From positions 1,507,001 to 1,571,000 of the forward strand of contig NZ_CP044990.1 in assembly GCF_009017495.1 (NCBI RefSeq): DNA of 64,000 nucleotides, in the 5' to 3' direction. The translations under genes and the position numbers were made by a program. The notes under the pieces were generated by a model. The model made no database searches and was not told the DNA's origin. It saw only the letters and a program-made list of their open reading frames with translations. Below, piece after piece: positions 18,840-30,412 of the stretch. Numbering within the stretch: the stretch's first letter is position 1; every line of letters starts with the position of its first letter. Source of the DNA: Deinococcus sp. AJ005 (GTDB lineage Bacteria; Deinococcota; Deinococci; Deinococcales; Deinococcaceae).

Positions 18840-19173
18840 GCGCGCGTTAAAGGTGCGAGTCCAGCAGGGATGTCAGGCCCGTCAATCCCGGACAGGACGG
18901 CTATTCCACTCTTTCTTTTCCGATGGAAAAACAGCGACTGGCAAGGCTATTCTGCGTTCAGAAAGGGCTGGATTGTCCGTGCGGCTCCCATGAGGCTTTA
19001 CCCAATCTTAAGGCCCACGTTCATGTTGATCCAACCGGCTCCCGCCTGCTTATAGCTGGCCAGAAGGACAACATGGCGAAGGGGTCAATTTCTGAATGAC
19101 TGGGCAGATCCACCCTTTTGCGTCCTTACTTTGCCCGCTTGTCCCCTCGCCTCTCACCCTTTGGAGGAAGACC
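18840..19173 (+). promoter_or_regulatory. Intergenic region with likely promoter for the ferritin-like gene
   Basis: This is a gap of 334 bases without a convincing gene. TTGATC (19026-19031) and TTATAG (19050-19055) with an 18-base spacer form a plausible promoter about 120 bases before the ferritin-like start. GGAGGAA (about 19161-19168) is its ribosome site. The rest shows no recognised element. Confidence 0.5.
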
Positions 19174-20124
19174 ATGAGCAACGAAATCAATGAGAAGACA
19201 CTGAACCGCCGTAAATTCCTGGGAGCTGCTGGCGCTGTCGGCGCAGGCACGCTGTTGGCAAGCTGCGCGCCCGGCATGACCGGCGGCGCGATGGCGGCAG
19301 ACAAGAAGCCCAACCTGGACGGCACCATTTTCAACTTCGCGCTGAACCTGGAGTACCTGGAAGCGGCCTTCTATCTGGCCGCCGTGGGCCGCCTGGAAGA
19401 GCTGGACGCGGTTGGCGGCGACAGCAGCAAGGTCATCCTGCCCGCAGGCTTTACCGGCAAGGGCGGCAAGGGCATCAAGTTCGAGTCGGCAGACGTGGCG
19501 GCCTACGCTAACGAAACCGCCTCCGACGAGCTGAACCACGTCCGCATCATCCGCACGGTGCTGGGCAAGGGTGCAGTGGCCCAGCCGATGATCGATCTCG
19601 GCCCGGCCTTCCTGGCAGCGGGCAACGCAGCTTCGGGCGGCGCGATCACCGGCTTTAATCCCTTCGCCAACGATCTGTTCTTCCTGCACGGCGCATTCAT
19701 CTTTGAAGACGTGGGCGTCACCGCGTACAAGGGCGCAGCCCGCTTCCTGTCCGATACCTCGGCAGGCGGCAACCTGGAAAACGCCGCTGGCATCCTGGCC
19801 GTCGAGGCCTACCACGCCGGCATGATCCGCACCCTGCTGTACCAGCAGCGCAACACCCAGGTCACCCCGGCCCTCAAGGTCAGTGACGTGGTGGCCGCCA
19901 TCAGCAACCTGCGCGACTCTGTGGACGGGGCCAGCGACGTGGACCAAGGCATCCTGGACGCAGCGGGCGGCTCGAACATCGTGCTGGCCGACGCCAACTC
20001 CATCGCCTTCAGCCGCACCCCCCGTCAGGTGGGCAACATCGTCTTCCTGAAGGTGGACGCGGTCAAGGGCGGCTTCTTCCCCGAAGGCCTGAACGGCGAC
20101 TTCGCCGCGATCCTGGCCCTGTAA
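19174..20124 (+). CDS. Tat-exported ferritin-like (desiccation-related) lipoprotein
   Basis: A 316-residue protein. The N-terminus carries a Tat motif (NRRKFLG, residues 11-17), a hydrophobic stretch and a lipobox LASC with Cys31, so it is probably a membrane-anchored lipoprotein exported folded. The remainder matches the Ferritin_2 family that includes plant desiccation-related PCC13-62: LNFALNLEYLEAAFYLAA-type helix, ANETASDELNHVRIIRTVLG, FEDVGVTAYKGAARFL and AVEAYHAGMIRTLLYQQ. Glu/His positions could bind a di-metal site. GGAGGAA before 19174 fixes the start; an in-frame ATG at 19096 is less likely. It is followed by a terminator, so it is monocistronic. Confidence 0.88.
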   Translation: MSNEINEKTLNRRKFLGAAGAVGAGTLLASCAPGMTGGAMAADKKPNLDGTIFNFALNLEYLEAAFYLAAVGRLEELDAVGGDSSKVILPAGFTGKGGKGIKFESADVAAYANETASDELNHVRIIRTVLGKGAVAQPMIDLGPAFLAAGNAASGGAITGFNPFANDLFFLHGAFIFEDVGVTAYKGAARFLSDTSAGGNLENAAGILAVEAYHAGMIRTLLYQQRNTQVTPALKVSDVVAAISNLRDSVDGASDVDQGILDAAGGSNIVLADANSIAFSRTPRQVGNIVFLKVDAVKGGFFPEGLNGDFAAILAL

Positions 20125-20185
20125 ACCTGATTTCTACGCTCCCACGCGCTGTCAACCTCCCTTGACTGTGTCCCGGAGAAGTGAG

Positions 20186-20226
20186 CGCCCCAACCCCGTT
20201 GCGGGCTGGGGCGTTCGCCTTTGTTT
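20186..20226 (+). terminator. Terminator after the ferritin-like gene
   Basis: CGCCCCA (20186-20192) pairs with TGGGGCG (20207-20213), with an inner CCCG/CGGG stem, followed by a T-rich tail (TTCGCCTTTGTTT). It lies about 60 bases after the stop codon. Confidence 0.7.
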
Positions 20227-20259
20227 GCCACGCTTCCGTGTGCAGACCTGCCGCGCCCC

Positions 20260-20288
20260 TTGACAGTTGCCAGACTCGCCAGTAAAGT
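20260..20288 (+). promoter_or_regulatory. Promoter of tRNA-Leu
   Basis: A consensus -35 TTGACA (20260-20265), a 17-base spacer and TAAAGT (20283-20288) lie about 70 bases before the tRNA. This is the strongest sigma-70-like promoter seen in the window. Confidence 0.75.
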
Positions 20289-20358
20289 AACTGAGCCTTC
20301 CGAAACGCCCCCACGGGCGCAGCTACCAAGCGGGAGGGCAGCACCAAACGAGTAGGAT

Positions 20359-20444
<86 letters not shown>

Positions 20445-20462
20445 CAGAGCAGGAAAGGAAGA

Positions 20463-20488
20463 CCCCCGATAGAGATGTCGGGGTTTTT
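20463..20488 (+). terminator. Terminator after tRNA-Leu
   Basis: CCCCGA (20464-20469) pairs with TCGGGG (20478-20483), followed at once by TTTTT. It lies 20 bases after the tRNA CCA end. Confidence 0.85.
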
Positions 20489-20515
20489 CCCATGTGTTGT
20501 GAAAGACCATGCGTG

Positions 20516-21295
20516 TCAGCGCTCCAATACGGGTTCCAGAAAAGCCACCACGGCGTCGCGCATCCCCTGGCTGGTGTAGTGGCCCACGCCCGCGAAGATG
20601 AGTTCCTGGAAGAGGTCCGGCTGACCTGCCTGCCTGTACGCAGCTCTCAAAGCCCCAGCAGTGGGTTCATGGTGCGCGCCGGGTGGGAAAGTCGGGTCAT
20701 TGCCTCCGCTGGCCAGCAGCAGAGGTGTGGGCGCAAAGTTGTCCGCGTGGGTGTTGGGGCGATTGGCCTCCAGAAACGCCCGGATCTCCGGGTCTCTGAC
20801 TTCTGGCTCGTCCCACACCCCCGAGGTGATCAGCGCCGCCACCTTCTCGATCTGTTTCTCGGTGCGCGCCAGCGTCAGCGCCACGTAGCCGCCCATGCTG
20901 GAGCCGACGACGCGGGTGGGCAGTGGGCCGTGCAGCTCCGCGAGTGCGTTAAGCAAAGCCGGAGCCTCGGCCACCGAGCGGCGCACGCTTTCCCAGACAT
21001 ATTCGCGGGCGTTGAACCTGGGCGGGGTATCGGCCAGGCGTTCGCCATGCAGCGGCGCGTCGGGAATGACCACTGCCGTGCCGCGCGTCGCCAGTTCGGA
21101 ATACACGCTCAGCTTGCCCTCCTTGGCGGTCCAGGCCCCGTGATAGACGAGGCAGACGGCACGTATCGCCTCGCCTTCCGGCGGCAGCTCCAGCAGGCAG
21201 GGAATTCCGGCCAGCACTCGGCGCTCAACACGGTAGGGCAGACCGTTTGCTGTGGGTGCGGCGTGCGGATCATCGGGGTTAAAGGGACGGCTCAC
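20516..21295 (-). CDS. Alpha/beta hydrolase (dienelactone/acyl-peptidase-like esterase)
   Basis: A 259-residue alpha/beta hydrolase. It shows an oxyanion loop (VCLVYHGAWTAKEG), a strand-turn (GTAVVIPDAPLHGERL) of the prolyl-oligopeptidase-like branch, the nucleophile elbow GSSMGG, an Asp in LLLASGGNDPTFP, and the catalytic His in FAGVGHYTS. Substrate unknown; no signal peptide. Its ATG overlaps the stop of the upstream RNA methyltransferase gene by four bases. It is the last gene of a five-gene overlapping minus-strand unit. Confidence 0.82.
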   Translation of the reverse strand: MSRPFNPDDPHAAPTANGLPYRVERRVLAGIPCLLELPPEGEAIRAVCLVYHGAWTAKEGKLSVYSELATRGTAVVIPDAPLHGERLADTPPRFNAREYVWESVRRSVAEAPALLNALAELHGPLPTRVVGSSMGGYVALTLARTEKQIEKVAALITSGVWDEPEVRDPEIRAFLEANRPNTHADNFAPTPLLLASGGNDPTFPPGAHHEPTAGALRAAYRQAGQPDLFQELIFAGVGHYTSQGMRDAVVAFLEPVLER

Positions 21296-22125
21296 AGTTT
21301 GCCTCTGGCCTGCGCGGACAGGCTCATCTCATACAGCAGAATGGACGTCGCCACCGCCACATTCAGGCTCGACGCCGATCCTGCGATGTCGATTCGCAGC
21401 GTCACGTCGCACAGCTCGCGCAGGGCGGCGCTCATCCCGCTCGTCTCGTTCCCGGCCACTAGCACTGTAAATCCAGCAAAGTCGTAGGCCCGTGCCGTCT
21501 GCTCGCCATGTTCATCGGTGCCCACCACGCGCACACCCTCCACCCGCTGCTGTACGGTGTCCAGCCACTCCCGGACCTCTGCCGGGCCGGGGAAATGCAC
21601 TACGGGCACAGCCAGCAGCGAGCCGGTAGAGGCGCGGATGGCCTCGCGGCTGTAGGGATCGACGCCGTGTCCCACCACGCCCACGCCGCCCACCCCGAAG
21701 GCGTCGCAGGATCGCACGATGCTGCCCAGGTTGCCCGGATTTCCCGGACGGTCCAGCAGCACCACGCGCCCGTCTGGAGAGGTGGGCAGCCGGGACAGGT
21801 CATTGCTGGGCAGCCGCAGCAACGCCATGATCTCGCTGCCGTCGTTGCGGTCCGTCAGCAGTTCGTAGCCCTGAGGGGCAATCAGGAAATGCCGGGCCGC
21901 CTGCGCCCGCTCCAGCACGTTGTGTCCCCAGCGCGACAGCGAAGTGTCTTCGGGGATCAGCAGCGCGTCAAAGGTCCAGCCGTGTTGCAGGGCCAGATTG
22001 ATCGGGCGCACACCCTCCACCACGAGCAGGCCATGTTTGCGCCGTTTCTCGCGGTTGCGGCCCAGCGCCTCCAGAAGCTGGAAGTCGGCGTTCTCGGAAT
22101 GGATGCGGATGATGTGCGGCGTCAA
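21292..22125 (-). CDS. TrmH/SpoU-family RNA 2'-O-methyltransferase
   Basis: A 277-residue SPOUT methyltransferase. An N-terminal substrate-binding segment (EALGRNREKRRKHGLLVVEGVRPI) precedes the trefoil-knot domain. The knot has motif 1 VVLLDRPGNPGNLGSIVRSCDAFG, then GHGVDPYSREAIRASTGSL, motif 2 FTVLVAGNETSGMS and motif 3 IDIAGSASSLNVAVATSILLYE. The Asn and Arg of NLGSIVR and the Ser-rich third motif are the SAM-site signatures. The likely target is a ribose 2'-OH in rRNA or tRNA; which one is unknown. It overlaps both neighbours by four bases. Confidence 0.88.
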   Translation of the reverse strand: MTPHIIRIHSENADFQLLEALGRNREKRRKHGLLVVEGVRPINLALQHGWTFDALLIPEDTSLSRWGHNVLERAQAARHFLIAPQGYELLTDRNDGSEIMALLRLPSNDLSRLPTSPDGRVVLLDRPGNPGNLGSIVRSCDAFGVGGVGVVGHGVDPYSREAIRASTGSLLAVPVVHFPGPAEVREWLDTVQQRVEGVRVVGTDEHGEQTARAYDFAGFTVLVAGNETSGMSAALRELCDVTLRIDIAGSASSLNVAVATSILLYEMSLSAQARGKL

Positions 22126-22640
22126 GGTTCCAGTCTGACGCGTTCGGCCAGCCCCTCCGCCCAGCGCCAGACATCCGGGTTTCTCAGGTCTGCCCAGCCG
22201 CCGTAATCCAGCCCCAGCAGCAGCGCCAGCAGGTTGCCGTGGGTGAAGATGGCGGTGAGGCCATGCGGGTTGTGGGCGTCATTCAGAGCGGCCAGGGCGC
22301 GGGCCTTCGCAATCCCGCCAGATTCGCCGCCCTCCAGACAGAGTTTGGGATCAAGGAAACTGGCCTTCAGCGCCGTCTGCCAGTGGGGGAGATCGCGCCC
22401 GCTCAGCACGCGCTCGGTCAGTCGCTCGTCTGTCTCAATTTCCAGCCCCAGCGCCTGTGCCAGTGGCCGCGCTGTATCCACCGCCCGCACCCACGGACTG
22501 CTGACGATCCGGCTGACGGCGTGCTGGGAAAGCTGTTGCGTCAGCTTCTGCGCCTGCTCCTCGCCCTCAGCCGTCAACGGGGCGTCTGGGGCCTGCCCGC
22601 TGGCCTTCGCGTGTCGGATGAGCAGAAAGCCGCCGCTCAT
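22122..22640 (-). CDS. SixA-like histidine phosphatase
   Basis: A 172-residue phosphoglycerate-mutase-fold phosphatase. The N-terminal LLIRHAKASGQA carries the RHA(K) catalytic histidine typical of SixA. The second part shows RIVSSPWVRAVDTARPLAQALG with the conserved Arg and, near the end, LTAIFTHGNLLALLLGL with the second His. SixA proteins remove phosphate from phosphohistidine domains. No histidine kinase is nearby, so the target is open. Overlaps both neighbours by four bases. Confidence 0.85.
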   Translation of the reverse strand: MSGGFLLIRHAKASGQAPDAPLTAEGEEQAQKLTQQLSQHAVSRIVSSPWVRAVDTARPLAQALGLEIETDERLTERVLSGRDLPHWQTALKASFLDPKLCLEGGESGGIAKARALAALNDAHNPHGLTAIFTHGNLLALLLGLDYGGWADLRNPDVWRWAEGLAERVRLEP

Positions 22641-23181
22641 TCTTTCTTCTTCGGCGCGACGTGTTTCCGCAGAATTCTGATCTGCCCCCGGTGGCTGACC
22701 TCATCCTCCATGACGTGAAACCAGGCCCAGTGCTGATTCATGTCGTCGTAGGGGGCGGGCAGACGCGAGGCCAGCCAATCGTCATCTTTGGTCTCAAAGG
22801 TTTTCAGGGTGAGTCTGCGGGCAGCTTCCAGCTCGGCCAGTAGCGTGTCCAGACTCTGCCCGGTGGGAGGCGGCGTGCCTTCCTTGCCCATCGTCAGCCC
22901 GCCCATGATGGCCCCGTCCATTTCGCCAAAATCGCGGCCCTCGAACGACATCATCTGGTAGATCCGGTCCACCGCCGCGATATGCGCCAGAAGCATTCCG
23001 ATGGAGTTGCCAAAGCCTTCTGGCACAACGTCCAATTGCTCCGTCGTTAGTCCCTCCACCGTTTGAAGTGTGGTCAGGCGGGCGTAGTTCATCATCTCTG
23101 CCAGAGCGCCGATCTGCGGCGTGTACTGCGGTTCGGGTTCAATTCGGTAGGCACGCTCGGATTGCAGGGTTATGGCTCGGC

Positions 23182-23185
<4 letters not shown>
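22637..23185 (-). CDS. DinB-family protein
   Basis: A 182-residue four-helix DinB/DUF664-like protein. The helix GNSIGMLLAHIAAVDRIYQMM carries the first metal-ligand His, and the C-terminal WAWFHVMEDEVSHRGQIRIL carries the HxxxEVSHRGQ pattern with two further ligands. DinB proteins of this type are often thiol-dependent transferases using bacillithiol or similar; Deinococcus makes bacillithiol. Family expansions are known in Deinococcus and some members are damage-induced. No radiation-response palindrome was recognised upstream because the gene is embedded in an overlapping operon. Confidence 0.85.
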
Positions 23186-24567
<1,382 letters not shown>

Positions 24568-24597
24568 AGTCGCCCGTTTTCTGGGGTGGTTGCCACG

Positions 24598-24745
24598 GTT
24601 TTACCCCTCAGTCTGCTTCGCAGCCAGCTCCCCTCAAAAGGGAGCCAAGGAGAGCGAAAAACCGCGCAATTCCACAACCCTTGCCTCCCTTCTAAGGGGA
24701 GGTGGCGCGTAGCGCCGGAGGGGTTAGGCTGTGATGCAATCCCAG
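24598..24745. repeat. Degenerate intergenic repeat, copy 1
   Basis: About 148 bases between the FAD oxidoreductase and the ABC permease. It shares a series of blocks in the same order with 28570-28725: a block CAGCCAGCTCCCCTC matching GGCCAGCTCGCCTC, a block GCAATTCCAC matching GCAATTCCAA, an identical CTTGCCTCCCTT, and GAGGGGTT matching AGGGGGTT. Copy 1 has internal complementarity (CCCCTC / GGAGGGG near its ends; CTCCCTT / AAGGGGAG inside). No ORF is carried. Origin and role are unknown. Confidence 0.65.
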
Positions 24746-24766
24746 AACACTGAGTAAAAGACAACT

Positions 24767-25685
24767 TCACCCCTTGACCGCCCCCTCCAGCCCCTTCATA
24801 AAGTACTTTTGCCCGAAGGCGAAGACGATCAGGATGGGAATAATCGTGATCACCGCGCCCGCCATCACCGCGCGGCTGTTGGTGCTGAAAGTCCCGCTGA
24901 GTTCCAGCAACCCCGCCGAGAGGGGCAGCATGTTCTTGTCGGGCAGCATGATCCGCGCCCACAAGAATGAATTCCAGTACGCCACGAATTCCAGGATGGC
25001 AAAGGCCGCGATGGTGGGCATTGCCAGCGGCAGCATGATCCGCCGCCAGATGGTCAATTCCGAGCCGCCGTCGATGCGGGCCGCCTCGATCAGTTCCAGC
25101 GGAATGGTCAGGTACGCCTGCCGCAGCAGAAACAGCCCCACGATACTCGCCAACCCCGGCAACACCACCGCCATGTATTGCCGGATGGCGTCAAGAATCG
25201 GGTTGGTCTGTTGCAGCAGCCCCAGCTTGATGGTGGTGATGTAATTGACGATCAGCCCCGACTCGTTAGGCAGCACCATCAGCGCCAGAATCGCGTAGAA
25301 GATCAGATCACGGCCCGGAAAACGCATCTTTGCCAGTGGGTAAGCGGCCAGCGTCGCCAGCGTCACCGTCAGCGAGACGCCCAGCGTGCAGATGATGACG
25401 CTGTTCAGGATCAGCCGCCAGAACGGAACGGTGGTCCCCTTCCACATCTCGGCGTAATTGCGGATGCCCACCGCCTTGGGCAGAATCTTGGCCTCGTAGA
25501 TGTTCCCGGTGGGTTCAATGCTGGTAATGAATGTCCAGTAAAACGGGTACAGCATGATCAGCGCAATGACGATCAGCACGGCGTAGGCCAGCAGATCAGT
25601 CAAAAAGCGGCGTTGCTTGCGCTTGGCCTTCAGTTGCGCCGCCAACAATGCATGTGGATCGTTCTGAATGGCAGGGTGAGAGGCT

Positions 25686-25693
<8 letters not shown>
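24767..25693 (-). CDS. Carbohydrate ABC transporter permease (MalG-like)
   Basis: A 308-residue inner-membrane permease of the CUT1 group with about six helices. It opens with LLAYAVLIVIALIMLYPFYWTFITS and carries the EAA loop IEAARIDGGSELTIWRRIMLPLAMP that contacts the ATPase. The C-terminus ends QKYFMKGLEGAVKG, the usual MalG-type ending. Its start overlaps the stop of the MalF-like gene by eight bases. No binding protein or ATPase lies in the neighbourhood, so those parts must be encoded elsewhere. The sugar cannot be read. Confidence 0.9.
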
Positions 25694-26618
<925 letters not shown>

Positions 26619-26727
26619 GTGCGAAGGATAAAGGTTGGATTGGGCTGCGGGGTGTGTTCCGTAGGTGGCAGGCCGCAGTGGAGAGGGTCCGCCCCATCCC
26701 TTCCGGTTGTCTGGCATTCAGACCATG

Positions 26728-26751
26728 AAAAAGCCCCCACCCACATGGGGC
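26728..26751 (-). terminator. Terminator after the LEA-like gene
   Basis: On the minus strand GCCCC (26751-26747) pairs with GGGGGC (26737-26732), followed directly by TTTTT (26732-26728). It lies about 40 bases after the stop of the 82-residue protein gene. Confidence 0.65.
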
Positions 26752-26787
26752 AGAGGCCGGGACTACGAGAGCCTGACGTTTCGGGAC

Positions 26788-27036
26788 TTAGTGTCCGTCG
26801 CCGTCCTTGGCTTCGTTCTTCCCTTCGTTGTAGCTGGCATTTGCTTCGGCATTGTGGACTTCGGCCTTGGCACGGTCTTCCACGGCTTTCGCCTTGTCGC
26901 CCATGTTTTCCAGGGTGCTGCCGCCTACCTTCGATGCCAGATCGTGTCCAGCGGCGCGGGCGCGGTCAGCCCCCTCGTTAATCTTGGCCTTGGCGGCGTC
27001 CAGCATGTTCTCGGCAGTGCTTTTATCGTCACTCAC
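26788..27036 (-). CDS. Small hydrophilic stress protein (LEA/CsbD-like)
   Basis: An 82-residue, highly charged, Ala/Lys/Asp/Glu-rich protein without hydrophobic core residues, predicted to be helical or disordered. Segments such as MLDAAKAKINEGADRARAA and NMGDKAKAVEDRAKAEVHNA resemble late-embryogenesis-abundant and CsbD-like stress proteins. It starts at GTG with a full AGGAGGT ribosome site eight bases upstream, unusual among the many leaderless genes here and suggesting high expression. A desiccation or osmotic role is inferred from composition only. Confidence 0.75.
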   Translation of the reverse strand: MSDDKSTAENMLDAAKAKINEGADRARAAGHDLASKVGGSTLENMGDKAKAVEDRAKAEVHNAEANASYNEGKNEAKDGDGH

Positions 27037-27251
27037 GGTTAAATACCTCCTGAAATTGGATTCCTGTTTAAGGTGCCTTCACCATGCGCCCCCGCACTGG
27101 GATTGGGATGAGGTCAGGCTTCAGAGACCGTTATCACAGAAGGGTATCCCCGGTGCCAGCCGCTCAGCTTGCACACTGAACCCCCCTCAAACCCGGACGG
27201 TAACACCCGGAGCCTCTCCCCGGATGGCCGCGAGGCGCTAGATTGAAGGTT

Positions 27252-28496
<1,245 letters not shown>

Positions 28497-28513
28497 AGCC
28501 TGAGTTGAGGGAA

Positions 28514-28550
28514 GGGGCCGGGGCAGGTGCTTCCGGCCCCTTCTCTTTTT
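28514..28550 (+). terminator. Terminator after icd
   Basis: GGGGCCGG (28514-28521) pairs with CCGGCCCC (28533-28540), followed by TTCTCTTTTT. It lies 17 bases after the icd stop. Confidence 0.85.
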
Positions 28551-28569
28551 GCTGTCTGGAAAACGAATC

Positions 28570-28725
28570 ATTCAATCAGCTTCACGGCCAGCTCGCCTCA
28601 AGGGAAGCCAAGAAAGCGCTATTGGACGGGCAATTCCAAAACTCTTGCCTCCCTTCAGAAAGGAACTGGTGCGGAATGTAGGACTCGCAGAATTGCGAAC
28701 CAGAGGGGGTTAAACCATGACAGCA
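28570..28725. repeat. Degenerate intergenic repeat, copy 2
   Basis: It shares ordered blocks with 24598-24745 (see copy 1), including CAATTCCA and CTTGCCTCCCTT, in the same orientation. It has diverged by small indels. It lies between the icd terminator and a small membrane protein gene and carries no ORF. Confidence 0.6.
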
Positions 28726-28792
28726 ACTCTATAAACCCACACAACACGTCTTGTGACCTCCCAGCCCCGCCCAACTGCCCTATCCTTTCAGC

Positions 28793-29068
28793 ATGGCAAG
28801 ACTGATTCTCGCTGCTGTCGGCGTCGTGCTGCTGGCCATTGCGGCCCTGGCGCTGGTGTGGCTGCTGGGCCAACTGCTGGTGGGCCTGGGCGCGTTTGTG
28901 GTGGGAACGGCGGCGGTGCTGTGGCGCTTGCTGGGCTTCTTGATCCTGGCGGGGGCACTGGGCGGGCTGGTGTATTTCCTGGCGAGCGCGTGGCGGCCCT
29001 CGGCGCGCGTGGCAGCGGCTCCCGAAACGGTGCGGTTGAAGAAGGCGGCGCGGAAGGCCAGAGCGTGA
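28793..29068 (+). CDS. Small two-TM membrane protein
   Basis: A 91-residue protein with two hydrophobic helices (LILAAVGVVLLAIAALALVWLLGQLLVGLGAFVVG and LLGFLILAGALGGLVYFLAS) and a basic C-terminal tail (RLKKAARKARA), giving a cytoplasmic tail by the positive-inside rule. No family recognised. TATCCT six bases before the ATG indicates a leaderless message. Its stop overlaps the GTG start of the methyltransferase gene by four bases, so the two are translationally coupled. Confidence 0.75.
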   Translation: MARLILAAVGVVLLAIAALALVWLLGQLLVGLGAFVVGTAAVLWRLLGFLILAGALGGLVYFLASAWRPSARVAAAPETVRLKKAARKARA

Positions 29069-29832
29069 CCAACCCAGACCGCTTTCTGGGCCGCGCGGGT
29101 GTGTACGCCTCCGCCCGCCCGACATATCCCCCGGCGCTGGGCGAGTGGCTGGCCGGTTTGGGCCTGCTCTCTGGCCGGGTGACGGATGTGGGGGCGGGAA
29201 CGGGGTTGTTCACTCGGCTGCTGCTGGCGCACGGAACTGGGCCAGATTTCGCCGTAGACGCCGTGGAACCCAACCCGGAAATGCGCGCCCAGCTTGAAAC
29301 GGCGCTGGATCATGAAGTGAAGGCAGGGCGTTTGCGGGTCCATGACGGCACTTCAGAGGCCATGTCTCTGGCTTCCGCTTCTGTCTCGCTGATCACTGCT
29401 GCTCAAGCTGCTCACTGGTTTTCCCCCGCCCCCACCGTGCAGGAGTTCCGGCGTGTGCTGGTTCCTGGCGGGCGGGTCTTGCTTGTCTGGAACGACTGGC
29501 GCGGCGTGGATACACCGTTCAATGCTGCGTACCGCGAAGTCGTAACCCTTTTCAGCCGCGAGGACGGCGAGCTGATTTCGCGCGTGCCGGAGCAGGAATT
29601 GCCTGCGCTGATGCCGGGGGGCTTCAAGACCCAGGCTTTCGACAATCCCATTCCCTTTACCCGCGAACGCCTGCGCGCCCTATCGGGAAGCGTCAGCTAT
29701 CTGCCGTCTCCGAACGATCCTCAGTTTGCGGTTGTGGGGCAGCATTTGGACACAGCCTTCAAAAATCACGCAGTCGAAAATCATGTCACGCTGACCTACC
29801 AAACATATGCCTATCTGGGGCGATTGGACTGA
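29065..29832 (+). CDS. Class I SAM-dependent methyltransferase
   Basis: A 255-residue methyltransferase of the UbiE/Methyltransf_11 type. It has the opening RAGVYASARPTYPP typical of the yeast Crg1/trans-aconitate-like branch, motif I TDVGAGTGLFTRLLL, acidic residue in DAVEPNPEM, motif II-like SVSLITAAQAAHWF and motif III LVPGGRVLLVWND. The substrate is unknown. The start is a GTG at 29065 overlapping the TGA of the upstream membrane protein; a longer open frame from 28753 is a frame artefact across that gene. Confidence 0.85.
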   Translation: MTNPDRFLGRAGVYASARPTYPPALGEWLAGLGLLSGRVTDVGAGTGLFTRLLLAHGTGPDFAVDAVEPNPEMRAQLETALDHEVKAGRLRVHDGTSEAMSLASASVSLITAAQAAHWFSPAPTVQEFRRVLVPGGRVLLVWNDWRGVDTPFNAAYREVVTLFSREDGELISRVPEQELPALMPGGFKTQAFDNPIPFTRERLRALSGSVSYLPSPNDPQFAVVGQHLDTAFKNHAVENHVTLTYQTYAYLGRLD

Positions 29833-29923
29833 ACGGCTGGCCTCTTTCTTCTGGCAGTGTTACGCTGTAGTCAGAACGAGTTGCTCTGAATGAACAGCTT
29901 TAACACAAAGGAGGACGCCCGCC

Positions 29924-30412
29924 ATGACCATTGCCATCGACGATCCCACACGCACCGGATACGCCGCCGAGGTGGTGGCGAACGCCTTTCTGGAACTGGC
30001 CCGCACGGAAGGCCGCAAACTTACGCAGATGCAGGTGCATAAGCTGGTGTACATCGCGCACGGCTACACGCTGGCGCTGCTGGGCCGCCCGCTGATGTAC
30101 AACGCGGTGCATGCCTGGCAACGTGGCCCGGTGGTGCGTCAGTTGTGGCAACACTGGGGTGAACGGGGCAGGGTGCCGATTGCTGCCCCCCTGCCCGTCG
30201 CCCCCGGCGAACCCGAACTGAACGGTGACCAGGAGGCGATGGACGTGATTCGCAGCGTCTGGAACGGCTACGGCGGTATGGACGGCGGCGCACTGTCCGG
30301 TCTGACCCACCGCGCGGGCAGTCCGTGGTCCCAGACCTACGGGTTGCAGGACAACCTGATTCCCGACGAGATTACCCGCGAGTACTACACCCGTCTGGCT
30401 CGGAGTGCCTGA
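29924..30412 (+). CDS. Panacea (DUF4065) domain protein, putative antitoxin
   Basis: A 162-residue single-domain protein. KLTQMQVHKLVYIAHGYTLALLGRPLMYNAVHAWQRGPVVRQLWQH is the DUF4065/Panacea signature, shared with phage-associated proteins, the SocA proteolytic adaptor and the PanA antitoxins, which neutralise many unrelated toxins encoded next door. The remainder (SVWNGYGGMDGGALSGLTHRAGSPWSQTYG) is also typical. AAAGGAGG gives a strong ribosome site, and a TACGCT -10-like hexamer lies about 60 bases upstream. The next gene overlaps by eight bases, fitting the bicistronic layout of such modules. Antitoxin function is family inference. Confidence 0.85.
   Translation: MTIAIDDPTRTGYAAEVVANAFLELARTEGRKLTQMQVHKLVYIAHGYTLALLGRPLMYNAVHAWQRGPVVRQLWQHWGERGRVPIAAPLPVAPGEPELNGDQEAMDVIRSVWNGYGGMDGGALSGLTHRAGSPWSQTYGLQDNLIPDEITREYYTRLARSA

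Noticed and set aside
18890..18915. Shared GGCTATTCCAC near 18.9 kb and 45.18 kb as a possible repeat
   Set aside because: Only 11 identical bases, expected many times by chance in a 64 kb GC-rich window; flanks do not match.
28753..29064. Long form (359 residues) of the SAM methyltransferase
   Set aside because: The first 100 residues are a Gly/Ala-rich frame overlapping the small membrane protein; a GTG at 29065 overlapping its stop fits the family start.
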